Shown: positions 1-8,781, counted from the first letter of the stretch. The stretch is 64,000 nt of DNA from a bacterium (Candidatus Blackallbacteria) CG13_big_fil_rev_8_21_14_2_50_49_14 (GCA_002783405.1 PFGG01000075.1:62001-126000), one strand, 5' to 3'. The notes: generated from the sequence alone by a model not told the origin. A program made the numbers and translations.

Positions 1-478
1 CGTCACCGCTGGTGGGAGCGCCAAAATCTGCAACCCAAGTAAATTCAATTTTTGTATCGACAACACTCAAATTAAACAGGGAAACATTATTTTCTTTGCT
101 CACGCCATCAACAACCAAAGGTATTGTTGCTGAACTTGCCTTTACCTGTAAAAACTGATAGCTATCCAAACTACCTAAACCGCTTCCAGTAATGGCATAT
201 GTATATCTGAATTTATCACCTTTCATTGCAGTAGCACCTGTAATCTGGGCATCAGCAGTGGGGTCTGCAGTGGGGGTCGCAATGGGAGCCGGCGTTCCAG
301 GAACGCTGCTGGGGGTTGCAGCAGGAGTCGGTGTAGCGCTCTCAGCAGGTGAGGGCGATGCTGCAGGACTTTCTGTTGCGGAAGGGCTGGTAGAGGGTTT
401 GGGATTCTCAGCGGGGTTAGGACCACAAGCCACCAGAGCGAGGGTAAGGCTTGCTGCGGTCAGTATAGATTTTTTCAT
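1..478 (-). CDS. Lipoprotein with Pro/Ser/Thr linker, 3' end outside window
   Basis: The start is the ATG at 478, chosen because an AGGAGA ribosome binding site lies just upstream of it. The protein begins with a signal peptide ending in a lipobox (LVAC), so it should be lipidated on Cys19 and anchored in a membrane. A low-complexity Pro/Ala/Thr/Ser linker follows for about 55 residues, then a beta-rich region that runs off the left edge of the window after about 159 residues. The same lipobox-plus-linker design recurs in the NHL protein at 1858 and in the toxin-like protein at 25954. I do not recognise the exposed domain, and the missing C-terminus prevents a functional call. Confidence 0.8.
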   Translation of the reverse strand, partial: MKKSILTAASLTLALVACGPNPAENPKPSTSPSATESPAASPSPAESATPTPAATPSSVPGTPAPIATPTADPTADAQITGATAMKGDKFRYTYAITGSGLGSLDSYQFLQVKASSATIPLVVDGVSKENNVSLFNLSVVDTKIEFTWVADFGAPTSGD

Positions 479-563
479 GCTCATTTTCTCCTTGCAAATC
501 TGTCTTGAATATGATTTCGTGTATTTTGATATTCGGCGCTTTTCGCGTTCTATTAAACACTGT

Positions 564-592
564 AGTATACCTGACTTTGTTGGGATCGTCAT
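564..592 (-). promoter_or_regulatory. Probable promoter of the partial lipoprotein gene
   Basis: On the minus strand a -35-like ATGACG (587-592) and a -10 TATACT (564-569) are separated by 17 bases, about 85 bases upstream of the ATG at 478. The spacing is ideal and the -10 is good, but the -35 is weak. Confidence 0.45.
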
Positions 593-601
593 CCTACAGG
601 C

Positions 602-1444
602 TCAGGCGGTACCTCCTTCAAGCTTCTTGAGTCGGGCAATTGCCTTGTCCAGAAAGCTTTTCTGACTGGGTTGGCCCTTCGCTACCTCGATATATTTTTT
701 CCAGGTAGCAATGGCTTCCGTTTTCATTTTTTCCTGCTCATAAAGCTGAGCGAGGTTATATAAAGCGCTCAAATGGCTCCCATTGGCCTTGATCGCTTTT
801 TGGTAATGGTCAATGGCTTTGGAAATTTGATTTTGGTGTTCAAAAAGATTTCCCAAGCCATAAAACGCATTGGCATCCTGGGCATTGATTGCCAAAACTT
901 TTTGAAAATAGCTTTCCGCCTCGGCGTATTTTTTGAGCTTTTCATAGCCATAGGCAATATTGGTCAAAAAATCTTCGCGTTCAGGAAGCTGTTCAGACAA
1001 TTCTTTGAAATAACTTACCGACAAAGCATAATCCCCTTTGCCAAAGAGCAGCATCGCAGCACGTTCTTTCAGATCCTGATCCCCAGGATAACGTTTAAGC
1101 CCTTCCTGCAAAAGCGAAAGGGCTTTATCTGCTTTTTTCTGCATTGCGAAACATTCACTGACCTGCAAATAAAGCTGCAAGAGATCCAGCTTACGGGCAA
1201 AAGCCTGCTCGCCTGTTTCACTGCACTTCTGCCATTGCTGGGTATAGGCATAGGACATGGCCAGTTTGGCCAACGCCGCACTGTTATTGGCATCTTTTAG
1301 CTGAACCTGCTCAAAAAGCGGAATCGCTTCTTCAAATTGATTTTTAATAAAATGTGCATTCGCTTCTTCATAAAGCTGCTGGGCAGAGGGGCTGCAAGCC
1401 ACCAATGCCAGGCTGGAAAACCCGATCAAAAGCTTAGATTTCAT
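602..1444 (-). CDS. TPR-repeat lipoprotein
   Basis: A 280-residue protein with a signal peptide and lipobox LVAC (Cys17), followed almost entirely by tetratricopeptide repeats. Typical TPR spacing of small and aromatic residues can be followed from about residue 20 to 265. It probably acts as an envelope scaffold for protein-protein contacts, as TPR lipoproteins of the BamD/PilF type do, but there is no specific similarity that would name it. Its ATG lies inside the end of the upstream gene (11-base overlap) and no good ribosome binding site is visible, so translation is probably coupled. It is the last gene of a minus-strand run 1858 > 1434 > 602. Confidence 0.85.
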   Translation of the reverse strand: MKSKLLIGFSSLALVACSPSAQQLYEEANAHFIKNQFEEAIPLFEQVQLKDANNSAALAKLAMSYAYTQQWQKCSETGEQAFARKLDLLQLYLQVSECFAMQKKADKALSLLQEGLKRYPGDQDLKERAAMLLFGKGDYALSVSYFKELSEQLPEREDFLTNIAYGYEKLKKYAEAESYFQKVLAINAQDANAFYGLGNLFEHQNQISKAIDHYQKAIKANGSHLSALYNLAQLYEQEKMKTEAIATWKKYIEVAKGQPSQKSFLDKAIARLKKLEGGTA

Positions 1445-1835
1445 TGAGACGAATTACCCGAAAAACCTTGCCATTTTTTTCAAGTCGCGCAAAATAGCCA
1501 TTGGAGCGATAAGGAACTTCCTGCCCTTTTTTCAAGGATTTAAAATCTTCAATATCATTCCAATCCACCATATAGGTGATATTGTCATCCAAGGTTACAA
1601 AATAAGCGTCCATGGCGCCATAATTCAACTCTGTTTTTTTGCCCGACTTGAGATCCACCTCAAGATAAAGGGCAACCCGAATATTGGGCTCCAAAGAAAA
1701 ATCAACGACTTTGCCTTTGCCGCGTTCCTGCCCCCCGGGATCCAAACTGGGATTCTCACAGGCTGGCAAAAAGCATAAAAACACAAGCAAAAGAAAATTC
1801 AATATGTTTAGAAATTTGCGAGATGAGTGCTTCAT
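1434..1835 (-). CDS. Small lipoprotein, unknown function
   Basis: About 133 residues with a hydrophobic signal segment and lipobox LPAC near residue 26. The rest is a small charged beta-rich domain with no family I recognise. The ATG at 1835 is preferred because it gives a normal signal peptide; an in-frame TTG at 1853 would add six residues. Its stop overlaps the start of the TPR lipoprotein gene, and it begins about 20 bases after the stop of the NHL lipoprotein gene. The three genes therefore probably form one envelope operon. Confidence 0.75.
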   Translation of the reverse strand: MKHSSRKFLNILNFLLLVFLCFLPACENPSLDPGGQERGKGKVVDFSLEPNIRVALYLEVDLKSGKKTELNYGAMDAYFVTLDDNITYMVDWNDIEDFKSLKKGQEVPYRSNGYFARLEKNGKVFRVIRLNEI

Positions 1836-1857
1836 AAAAACTAAATTTCTCAATACC

Positions 1858-3255
1858 CTAACTTGATGTTTCTGTTATACGCAAACGATAATGCGCCTTG
1901 TCATAGAGATACAGGTTGCCTTTGGTATCAAAACCAAAGGTAGTGGGTTGAATTTCTATTACCTTCAGATCGAGCAATGAAGTCACATATTCAGTCGTTC
2001 GCCCATTGCCAGCCACGTCCTGAATGAACCCATTGGCCTGAATCCGGCGGATACGATTGTTACGTGAATCGATCAAATACAAAAGACCATCCGGGCCAAA
2101 ATTTAATTCGGTAGGATAATAAAAATTGGCCAAAAGCGAAGCAAAATTATCGCCATTATAGCCTTCCTGGCCTGAACCGGCATAAACATCCATCCTGTCA
2201 TTCTGAATCCGGCGAATGGTATTGGATTTACTAGTAAAATAAACACCGCCATAGGGATCACAGGCAATATAGGTAGGTTCTTTCAGGCGTGCCTTATAGG
2301 CCGGGCCGCCATCCCCTGAGGTTTCACCGATCGGGATATAGGAGGGAACTTCATCATCTAAACGGCCATTGCCATTGGTGTCCACCACTTTGGTATCAGG
2401 CGTATATTGCCCTGCAACCGTTGACATTTTGCCCTCTGGTGTCACTTTGCGAATCAAATGGTTGCCCGTATCGGTGATATAGAGATTGCCAAAGGGATCC
2501 AAAGCCACGTCAGTGGGTTGATTCATGCTCTGCTCAGTCGCAATCCCATCCCCGGTAAAACCCTGGCGGCCATTGCCAGCCACAACCGTATGTGTAAAAT
2601 CTTTTTTATCCACCCGAATCACCCGGTGGGCATTCTGCTCAACAATATAAAAATATCCGTTTTTACGGTCAAAAGCCATGCCCGTGGGCGTATTCAAATC
2701 GGTTTTGCGTACCCAAAACAGGCGATAATCAGGTACAAAATTCACATTGGTGGTGGGACGCGTAATTTCTGGGGTGATATAGACCAAACGCCCATTGGAG
2801 CGATCGAGCATCCAGATATTGCCTTCATTATCAGCTTCAATCGCAGTCATATTCTCAGGCATGGGGGCAACATCTGTACGGGAACCATTTTCTGCAGTGC
2901 CGGGCTTATCAAGCCCCGCAATGGTTTTCAAACGCACAAACTGAATTTCAGGCAAAAGGCTGGGGCCGGGCACAGGCGTGGTCGTAGGCTGGGGAGAGGG
3001 TTCAGGGGTGGGGCTGGCCGTAGCCTCAGGGGAAGGTGTTGCTGTAGGTTGAGGAGTAGCAACAGGTTCAACTGTGGGCAGAGGGGTTGGAAGCGCAGAG
3101 GAAACCGCAGTTGGAGAGGCCGAAGGCACAGGTGTATTAACCGGCGAAGGAGAGGGGCTAGAGCCCGTAACAGGAAGCCCAGGCTGACAGGCCACCAGGA
3201 ACAAAAGCGCAAAACCTGCGCTCAGTTTATGAATTGTCAGCTGCATATCTGCCAT
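1858..3255 (-). CDS. NHL-repeat lipoprotein
   Basis: A 465-residue lipoprotein with lipobox LVAC, a Pro/Ser/Thr-rich spacer of about 70 residues, then a beta-propeller built from NHL repeats. Repeats are visible as blocks of the type PTDVALDPFGNLYITDTGNH followed by IRKV and a VAG(N) G.G motif. Such propellers are usually extracellular binding platforms; a ligand cannot be predicted. The ATG at 3255 is chosen because an AGGA lies 9 bases upstream; a TTG two codons earlier is less likely. It is the first gene of the minus-strand lipoprotein run and is divergent from the metB-like gene. Confidence 0.88.
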   Translation of the reverse strand: MADMQLTIHKLSAGFALLFLVACQPGLPVTGSSPSPSPVNTPVPSASPTAVSSALPTPLPTVEPVATPQPTATPSPEATASPTPEPSPQPTTTPVPGPSLLPEIQFVRLKTIAGLDKPGTAENGSRTDVAPMPENMTAIEADNEGNIWMLDRSNGRLVYITPEITRPTTNVNFVPDYRLFWVRKTDLNTPTGMAFDRKNGYFYIVEQNAHRVIRVDKKDFTHTVVAGNGRQGFTGDGIATEQSMNQPTDVALDPFGNLYITDTGNHLIRKVTPEGKMSTVAGQYTPDTKVVDTNGNGRLDDEVPSYIPIGETSGDGGPAYKARLKEPTYIACDPYGGVYFTSKSNTIRRIQNDRMDVYAGSGQEGYNGDNFASLLANFYYPTELNFGPDGLLYLIDSRNNRIRRIQANGFIQDVAGNGRTTEYVTSLLDLKVIEIQPTTFGFDTKGNLYLYDKAHYRLRITETSS

Positions 3256-3436
3256 GTTCAATTTTCCTGTAAAATTTCGTCTGCTATATTCTGACGTAGA
3301 AAAAGGCTGGATTGTTCCCTACTGCTCTAGGTCAGTAAATACATTATGGATCATTTTAAGCCATTGCGTCAGTGATTCCTGACCTCCTGTTACAATATCT
3401 AAACCATTCCGCATCTTCTAAGGAGAAATTACAGCC

Positions 3437-4579
3437 ATGCGTTTTGCCACCCGTGCTATTCATATCGGCCAAGAAGCCGACTCTGCAACTGGCGCCACTA
3501 TTGTTCCGATTTATCAAACCTCAACCTATACACAAACAGATATTGGCGAACACAAGGGATACGAGTATTCCCGCACGGGCAATCCCACGCGCGCCGCGCT
3601 TGAAAAATGTCTTGCCTCCCTTGAAGAAGGCAAATTTGGCCTGGCCTTTGCCTCTGGCATGGCAGCCACCAGTACGGTGATCTCACTGCTGAACGCCGGG
3701 GATCATGTGATTGCCTGCAATGATCTCTATGGTGGAACCTACCGGGTTTTTACCAAAGTTTTCAATCGTCTGGGCATTGCCTTTGATTTTGTAGATGCGC
3801 GGGAAATTGAAAATATTCAAGCAGCCATTCGCCCAGAAACACGTATGGTCTGGCTCGAAACCCCCACCAATCCCCTGCTGCGTCTATCAGATATTCAGGC
3901 GATCGCAGAACTGAGCCAGCAACGGGGTTTGAAACTGGTGGTCGATAATACCTTTATGAGCCCCTATTTTCAACAGCCCTTAAAATTAGGCGCCGATCTG
4001 GTCGTTCACAGTACCACCAAATATATTGGGGGGCACAGTGATGTGATTGGCGGAGCTGTCATGACAAATGATCCTGACCTGTACGCGCAACTTCAATTTT
4101 TACAGAACAGCATGGGAGCCGTTCCTGGCCCCATGGACTGCTGGCTCACCCTGCGGGGCCTCAAAACACTGGCCCTGCGGATGCAGGCCCATGAAAAAAA
4201 CGCCTTGAGAATTGCAGCGTTTCTCGCCACCCACCCCAAAATCAGTCAGGTCTATTATCCTGGCCTAGACTCTCACCCCCAGTATCTGCTGGCAAAAAAA
4301 CAGATGAGTGGATTTGGTGGCATGATCTCTTTTGAGGTTACCGGCGGCATTGAGGCCGGAAAAACAGTTGCCCGCTCCACCCAGATTTTTTCTCTGGCAG
4401 AAAGCCTGGGAGGAGTCGAATCTCTGATTGGACATCCAGCCACCATGACCCATGCCGCTATTCCCGCAGCACAACGTCAGGCCGTAGGCCTCAGTGATGG
4501 CTTGATTCGTATTTCAGTGGGAATTGAAGATCCTGAGGATCTGATTGAAGATCTAAAACAGGCTTTGGAAAGAGTTTGA
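3437..4579 (+). CDS. Cystathionine gamma-synthase/lyase family PLP enzyme
   Basis: A 380-residue member of the Cys/Met metabolism PLP-dependent family, full length for the family. Hallmarks include YSRTGNPTR near the N-terminus, the cofactor-stacking region ASGMAA, the VDNTF motif and the PLP-binding lysine in STTKYIGGHSD (Lys195). These enzymes interconvert homocysteine, cysteine and cystathionine (MetB, MetC, CGL). Sequence alone does not separate synthase from lyase, so no symbol is given. An AGGAG site precedes the ATG. The gene stands alone, divergent from the NHL lipoprotein and nearly abutting a convergent tRNA gene. I saw no SAM riboswitch or T-box in the 180-base upstream gap. Confidence 0.92.
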   Translation: MRFATRAIHIGQEADSATGATIVPIYQTSTYTQTDIGEHKGYEYSRTGNPTRAALEKCLASLEEGKFGLAFASGMAATSTVISLLNAGDHVIACNDLYGGTYRVFTKVFNRLGIAFDFVDAREIENIQAAIRPETRMVWLETPTNPLLRLSDIQAIAELSQQRGLKLVVDNTFMSPYFQQPLKLGADLVVHSTTKYIGGHSDVIGGAVMTNDPDLYAQLQFLQNSMGAVPGPMDCWLTLRGLKTLALRMQAHEKNALRIAAFLATHPKISQVYYPGLDSHPQYLLAKKQMSGFGGMISFEVTGGIEAGKTVARSTQIFSLAESLGGVESLIGHPATMTHAAIPAAQRQAVGLSDGLIRISVGIEDPEDLIEDLKQALERV

Positions 4580-4582
4580 AAA

Positions 4583-4663
4583 TGCGGGTGAGAGGACTTG
4601 AACCTCCACGCCCGGAGGCACCAGATCCTAAGTCTGGCGCGTCTGCCATTCCGCCACACCCGC
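4583..4663 (-). tRNA. tRNA-Leu (anticodon TAG)
   Basis: Read on the minus strand, a 7-bp acceptor stem GCGGGTG/CACCCGC encloses a D-arm, and a 5-bp anticodon stem CCAGA/TCTGG holds the loop CTTAGGA (anticodon TAG). A long class II variable arm (GCCTCCGGGC region) and a T-arm with TTCAAGT follow. The long variable arm and anticodon fit leucine. The discriminator is A and CCA is not encoded. It lies three bases from the end of the convergent metB-like gene. Confidence 0.95.
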
Positions 4664-4695
4664 AATATTCCTATACTATCACAGGTCTGTAGAAT

Positions 4696-5640
4696 TTAAA
4701 CGGGATCGGCGCAGAAGGTGATCGGGTGTTGATAAAAAAAACGATGCACCGCCAAACAGTAATGCGCTGAAAAATTCTGAATGACCTGCTCACGTTGCCC
4801 CTCATCCAGGGGCTTAGCAGCCAGGGGAACGTCTTCAGGAAGACTGAGCGTCATGCCGCAAATTTCAGAACTGTCAACAATGCCAAAACGTGCTCCGGCC
4901 TCAAAATACTGTTGTAAATAATGGCTGTCGAGATTATTTAAATGGGGATTGCTGCCCTCAGGAGCGGCGGTAAAGGTTCGGGGTTGGGCAATCAAAATCG
5001 GATGCAAATGGAAACAATGGGCCACAAAACTGTTGGCATCCTGCCATTCATAGACATGAGAAGGCCAAGAGGTAAAGTTTTCAGCGTCTTTAAAACTGGC
5101 AGAGAAATGCGGATGGGGATATTGTAGCGCCAAGCGCACCAAAGCACCTGAAGACAATTGAATCAAGCCTTCTCTGCGAAAAGCATCAAGCGCCTCTGTG
5201 GCCTGAAAATGAAGGCGCGGCCCCGCCAAAAGAATCAGATCATACTGAGGAGCCAATGCCAGCAGCTTCGCAAAACTGCCCACTGAATACAGATTATCCG
5301 CTGTCAGCGGAATAAAACCCGCACCATGGATTCTTGCCAGTTCCAAAGCATCCGCGTAACAGCCACTCAACAAGGTATGCTTATAAAAGCGGTGGGGCTG
5401 ATGTGCGGGTATTTCAAAGATATTCCATTGCAACTGAAATCTTTGCGATAAAACTGCAAATAGGGGATCCGCTTCAATTTTTTGCCGCGATTCAGCAGTG
5501 GTATAGAAAAAAATCACAGCATTTGCATCAAAGGGGCCTTGGCTGAGGTTGCCAGGCGCTAAAAGTGAGGGCAAAGCCCAACGCAGAAAAACCTCAGTAT
5601 AACGTTCGCCCCAAACAGGCAAAGCCAAGAAATAACGCAT
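4696..5640 (-). CDS. Unknown protein, feo operon distal gene
   Basis: A 314-residue soluble-looking protein with no signal peptide. The N-terminus (MRYFLALPVWGERYTEVF) and the central alpha/beta pattern with several His-rich turns could fit a nucleotide-sugar type fold, but no glycosyltransferase DxD motif is evident and I do not recognise a family. Its ATG follows the stop of the small Cys-rich FeoB-associated gene by only three bases, so it is probably co-transcribed with feoAB. Whether it has any role in iron handling is unknown. Confidence 0.75.
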   Translation of the reverse strand: MRYFLALPVWGERYTEVFLRWALPSLLAPGNLSQGPFDANAVIFFYTTAESRQKIEADPLFAVLSQRFQLQWNIFEIPAHQPHRFYKHTLLSGCYADALELARIHGAGFIPLTADNLYSVGSFAKLLALAPQYDLILLAGPRLHFQATEALDAFRREGLIQLSSGALVRLALQYPHPHFSASFKDAENFTSWPSHVYEWQDANSFVAHCFHLHPILIAQPRTFTAAPEGSNPHLNNLDSHYLQQYFEAGARFGIVDSSEICGMTLSLPEDVPLAAKPLDEGQREQVIQNFSAHYCLAVHRFFYQHPITFCADPV

Positions 5641-5643
5641 GTC

Positions 5644-5805
5644 TTAACGCATCTGCAGGGGCGTTTCACCTGTTGCTGGAGCCACCGGGCATTCACAGCC
5701 GGAACCACAGGAGCGTTTACTACCCGGCTTAGGCCCCAAGGTTTTACGGTAAAGATAGGCTGAAGAAAGCAACATAATCGCAATAATCAAGCTATTTTCA
5801 AACAT
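5644..5805 (-). CDS. FeoB-associated Cys-rich membrane protein
   Basis: A 53-residue protein with one N-terminal membrane helix (SLIIAIMLLSSAYLY) followed by a basic stretch and a short cysteine cluster (CGSGCECP). This is the pattern of the small FeoB-associated Cys-rich proteins commonly encoded next to feoB, thought to assist or regulate ferrous iron uptake. AGGAG lies about 8 bases upstream of the ATG at 5805; a second ATG two codons earlier sits too close to that site. It follows feoB by about 22 bases. Confidence 0.8.
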   Translation of the reverse strand: MFENSLIIAIMLLSSAYLYRKTLGPKPGSKRSCGSGCECPVAPATGETPLQMR

Positions 5806-5827
5806 CAGCATTTCTCCTGCAAACGAT

Positions 5828-8023
5828 TCATGTCAACCCCAACAAGCGCCCCAGATTATAGACCAGAGCGGCCACCGTATAAGCGGTTCCGGAAGTCAAA
5901 AACAAAATAAAGCCCAGATAAGCATGGCCAAACTCATGGGTGACTGCCCCCACAACAGAAATACAGGATAAAAGCAGCAAATTAAATACCATATACGAAA
6001 AAGCCGACAAAGGAGTAAACTTTTCTCTAATTCTCAAAGTAAGCGGAGAATCTTTTTGCGTATTTTCCATAACAAAGGTATTGGGCAAGAGATTGCCGAT
6101 TAAGTTATTCAAGATCGCTTTGCCAGCTTTCCCAAAAGCATTCAGTTGTTCAATGATGTCCTGCTGAAGCGAGCGGTCAGCGGCTGTTGCTTCAGCGCTC
6201 TGAACACTCATGACCACCCCAAGCGTACCCACCACCATTTCTTTGGCCATAAAACCCGGCAGAATCGACGCAACGGGCTCCCAGTGGTCGCCAAACCCCA
6301 AGGGCTTGAACAAGGGCGCAATACTTTGGGCTGAGCGGGCCAAAACCGTTTCTGAGGTGGGAGCACCATAGGGCAAATTCACAAGACACCAGAGCAAAAT
6401 CATCGCCACGGCAATGACAGTTCCTGCCTGCTGGATAAAGGCGCGGGTCTTGATCCAAATCGAAGCCCCCAGCATTTTAAAGGTGGGCACCCGGTAGGGC
6501 GGCAACTCCATCAAAAAAACCGGTATTTCAGACTTGAATTTTGTTTTTCTCAAAACCAGGGCCCAAAAAATCGCAACCCCAATACCGGTTAGATACAAAA
6601 GCAAAATGACCAAGGCCTGGTACTGTTCAAAGAAAACCGAAGTAAACAGTGCGTAAATTGGCAGTTTGGCACCACAGGACATAAAGGAAAGAATCGCCAC
6701 CGTGATCTTGCGATCGGTCTGGTTTTCGAGGGCCCGACTGGCATAAACAGCCGGTACGTTGCAGCCAAACCCGACCAGAAGAGGCACAAAGGCCTTCCCA
6801 TGCAAGCCAAAACGAAACATAAAACGGTCCATTAAGAAAGCAGCGCGCGCCATATAGCCACTCTCTTCCAAAATCGCCAAAAAAAGATAGAGAAAAACCA
6901 AAATGGGTACAAAACTAAGCACCAGACCCACCCCACCAATCACCCCCTCTTTTAAAAGCGAGATCAGAAAATGGGGGAAATGCAGACTGAGCAAAAGATG
7001 CTCGGCCCAATAAGCTAAAAAACCATTAAAAAAACCATCGACGAAATCCACCAGGGGGGTGCTGATATCAAAGGTCATTTTAAAAACCAGATACAAAACC
7101 CCCAAAAAGACCGGAATGCCTGTCCATTCATTTAAAAGCACGCGATCCAGTTGATCTGTTCGGTCATGTATATTTTGAGCGGGTTCCTGAAGAATCTGCC
7201 CTACCAGCCTGGCAATGCTTTGATTGCGTGACTGACTGATACGTTGCGGAAGCTCCTCCAAAGCAGCAGAGTCTTGCTCTGCCTTCTGGATCAGGGGGAG
7301 CAGAGATTCTCCATAGAGTTCCTGAAGTTTTTCAAGCGTTTGGGGCTCTTGTTCCAAAAATTGAAGGCTGAGCCAACGGTTGGCTTTGAGAGGCTGCTTA
7401 AGCGCTAAAAGCGAAGCCAGCTCCAGGGCTTTCTTTTCTATCTCTTGCTCTAACTCAGGCGAATATAAAAAGGGTTTTGCCGGTTTTTCAGCATTCAAGG
7501 CCGTGAGTGCAGCCTTTAAAAGAGCGTCTGTTCCCCACTGGGTAGGGCCAATCGTAGGCACAACCGCCAGCCCCAACTGTTCAGAAAGCTTGTCTGTATC
7601 CAGCCGAAAACCTTTTTCCTGAAATTCATCCCACATATTCAAGGCCATCACCAAGGGAATTTCCATTTCCAGAAGCTGAGCAGTCAGATGCAAGCCTTTC
7701 TCAAGATTGCTGGCATCGATCACATTGATAATCAGATCGGGAGGAGTGGTCAGCAAGAAATCACGGCAAACCCTTTCTTCAAGGGTATAGGGTGTCAGAC
7801 TATAGGTTCCAGGCAAGTCGATCAGACGCAGTTGGTAATCCCCATAGGACATGGTTGCTTCTTTTTTTTCAACGGTGACACCGGGCCAATTGCCAACCTT
7901 GAGGCGACTGCCTGAGAGCGCATTGATCAAAGCGGTTTTGCCTACATTGGGGTTACCAGCAAAGGCAATGACCAGTTCACGGGTTTGTCTGTCCGGCTGA
8001 ATTGAGGAAGGAGAGGTTGACAC
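5828..8023 (-). CDS. feoB: Ferrous iron transport GTPase FeoB
   Basis: A 731-residue inner-membrane ferrous iron transporter. The N-terminal G domain shows G1 GNPNVGKT (residues 23-30), G3 DLPG (near 70) and G4 NMWD (near 133). A helical spacer follows, then the polytopic membrane region with the conserved Gate segments containing a GFGCNVPA motif. Length is normal for the family. The start codon is GTG, with GGAG 7 bases upstream inside the end of feoA. The gap to feoA is two bases, so the two are surely co-translated. Confidence 0.97.
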   Translation of the reverse strand: MSTSPSSIQPDRQTRELVIAFAGNPNVGKTALINALSGSRLKVGNWPGVTVEKKEATMSYGDYQLRLIDLPGTYSLTPYTLEERVCRDFLLTTPPDLIINVIDASNLEKGLHLTAQLLEMEIPLVMALNMWDEFQEKGFRLDTDKLSEQLGLAVVPTIGPTQWGTDALLKAALTALNAEKPAKPFLYSPELEQEIEKKALELASLLALKQPLKANRWLSLQFLEQEPQTLEKLQELYGESLLPLIQKAEQDSAALEELPQRISQSRNQSIARLVGQILQEPAQNIHDRTDQLDRVLLNEWTGIPVFLGVLYLVFKMTFDISTPLVDFVDGFFNGFLAYWAEHLLLSLHFPHFLISLLKEGVIGGVGLVLSFVPILVFLYLFLAILEESGYMARAAFLMDRFMFRFGLHGKAFVPLLVGFGCNVPAVYASRALENQTDRKITVAILSFMSCGAKLPIYALFTSVFFEQYQALVILLLYLTGIGVAIFWALVLRKTKFKSEIPVFLMELPPYRVPTFKMLGASIWIKTRAFIQQAGTVIAVAMILLWCLVNLPYGAPTSETVLARSAQSIAPLFKPLGFGDHWEPVASILPGFMAKEMVVGTLGVVMSVQSAEATAADRSLQQDIIEQLNAFGKAGKAILNNLIGNLLPNTFVMENTQKDSPLTLRIREKFTPLSAFSYMVFNLLLLSCISVVGAVTHEFGHAYLGFILFLTSGTAYTVAALVYNLGRLLGLT

Positions 8024-8025
8024 GG

Positions 8026-8316
8026 TCAGACTCCAGGAAGAGCCTGCTCACCCAAAATCACAAGTTCCTTGCATAAACGAAAGGCCAGACGTGTCTGGCC
8101 TGATTTGAATAAAAGAGAAGATCCTTGATTTTTAAGGATGGTCACAGTTTTACCGACAACAACCCCCATAGACTCCAAACGTTTAGACAATTCTTTATTG
8201 CCCTGAATACGCAGGATTTTTACGCTTGTTCCCGAGGGAAAAGAAGACAGATGAAGAATTCCATCTTGTCCGGAGGGCGTTTCATACAGTAAATTTTGTG
8301 CTGCCAGCATCATCAT
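8026..8316 (-). CDS. feoA: FeoA-domain protein
   Basis: A 96-residue protein with the SH3-like FeoA fold: the KRLESMGVVVGKTVTILKNQ segment and the terminal hydrophobic strands match FeoA. It is thought to work with FeoB at the cytoplasmic face during ferrous iron uptake. Three ATG codons lie in tandem (8316, 8313, 8310) and no strong ribosome binding site is seen, so the exact start is uncertain by two codons. It is the first gene of the feo operon. Confidence 0.93.
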   Translation of the reverse strand: MMMLAAQNLLYETPSGQDGILHLSSFPSGTSVKILRIQGNKELSKRLESMGVVVGKTVTILKNQGSSLLFKSGQTRLAFRLCKELVILGEQALPGV

Positions 8317-8329
8317 ATTTTTATATTTC

Positions 8330-8346
8330 GATCAGGTCTGCTGATC
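8330..8346. repeat. Inverted repeat in feoA leader
   Basis: GATCAG and CTGATC flank a 5-base spacer just upstream of the feoA start codons. In RNA it would be a small hairpin in the leader; in DNA it could be a protein site. Six-base arms are short, so this is only suggestive. Confidence 0.35.
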
Positions 8347-8391
8347 ATTTCTTCTTGTTTTTATAAGGTGTTCTTTTGATAGAGAACTTGA

Positions 8392-8445
8392 ATCTAACAT
8401 AATCAACCCCCCGAGACTTGTCAATAAATTAGATCTAACAAAATC
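8392..8445 (-). repeat. Direct repeats GATTNTGTTAGAT around the feoA promoter
   Basis: Two 13-base copies matching at 12 positions are read on the minus strand at 8433-8445 and 8392-8404, 41 bases apart. One overlaps the -10 box and the other lies just upstream of the -35 box, a placement expected for a transcription factor site. Confidence 0.5.
8396..8424 (-). promoter_or_regulatory. feoA promoter
   Basis: On the minus strand a perfect -35 TTGACA (8419-8424) and a -10 TATGTT (8396-8401) are separated by 17 bases. The predicted transcription start is near 8389, giving a leader of about 70 bases before feoA. Confidence 0.65.
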
Positions 8446-8781
8446 CATTAAATACGTTTATTAATTACTCATATTAAAATTTAAATAAAATTTAATAACG
8501 TAAAATATCAATTCAATTCAATATATAAAAACAAAAATTATTCTCATTATTTATTTCAAAAAAATTATTCCTATTTATTTTAATATTTTTTTACTTAAGA
8601 AGTCTCTTAAGATAAGTCAAGATCTCAAAAACAGACCCTTACGAAAAAATTGAATAAATAAAATATTTATTTAAAGATAATAAATAATATTTTATCAATC
8701 AGAATAAACACCACTATTTTCAAGATATATAAAAATATATTTTGCAATAAAAAATATTAATATAATCAATATAATAGATAT

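Noticed and set aside
2458-3294. Plus-strand frame of about 278 codons opposite the NHL lipoprotein
   Set aside because: Arg-rich and without domain sense in its second half; the NHL repeats on the other strand explain the region.
3256-3436. Possible SAM riboswitch or T-box before the Cys/Met enzyme gene
   Set aside because: The gap is short and contains no conserved riboswitch stems, T-box bulge or terminator hairpin.
8532-8546. Fur-box-like TGAGAATAATTTTTG on the minus strand
   Set aside because: Only the left half fits the consensus, it lies about 110 bases upstream of the predicted -35, and the AT-rich setting makes chance matches likely.
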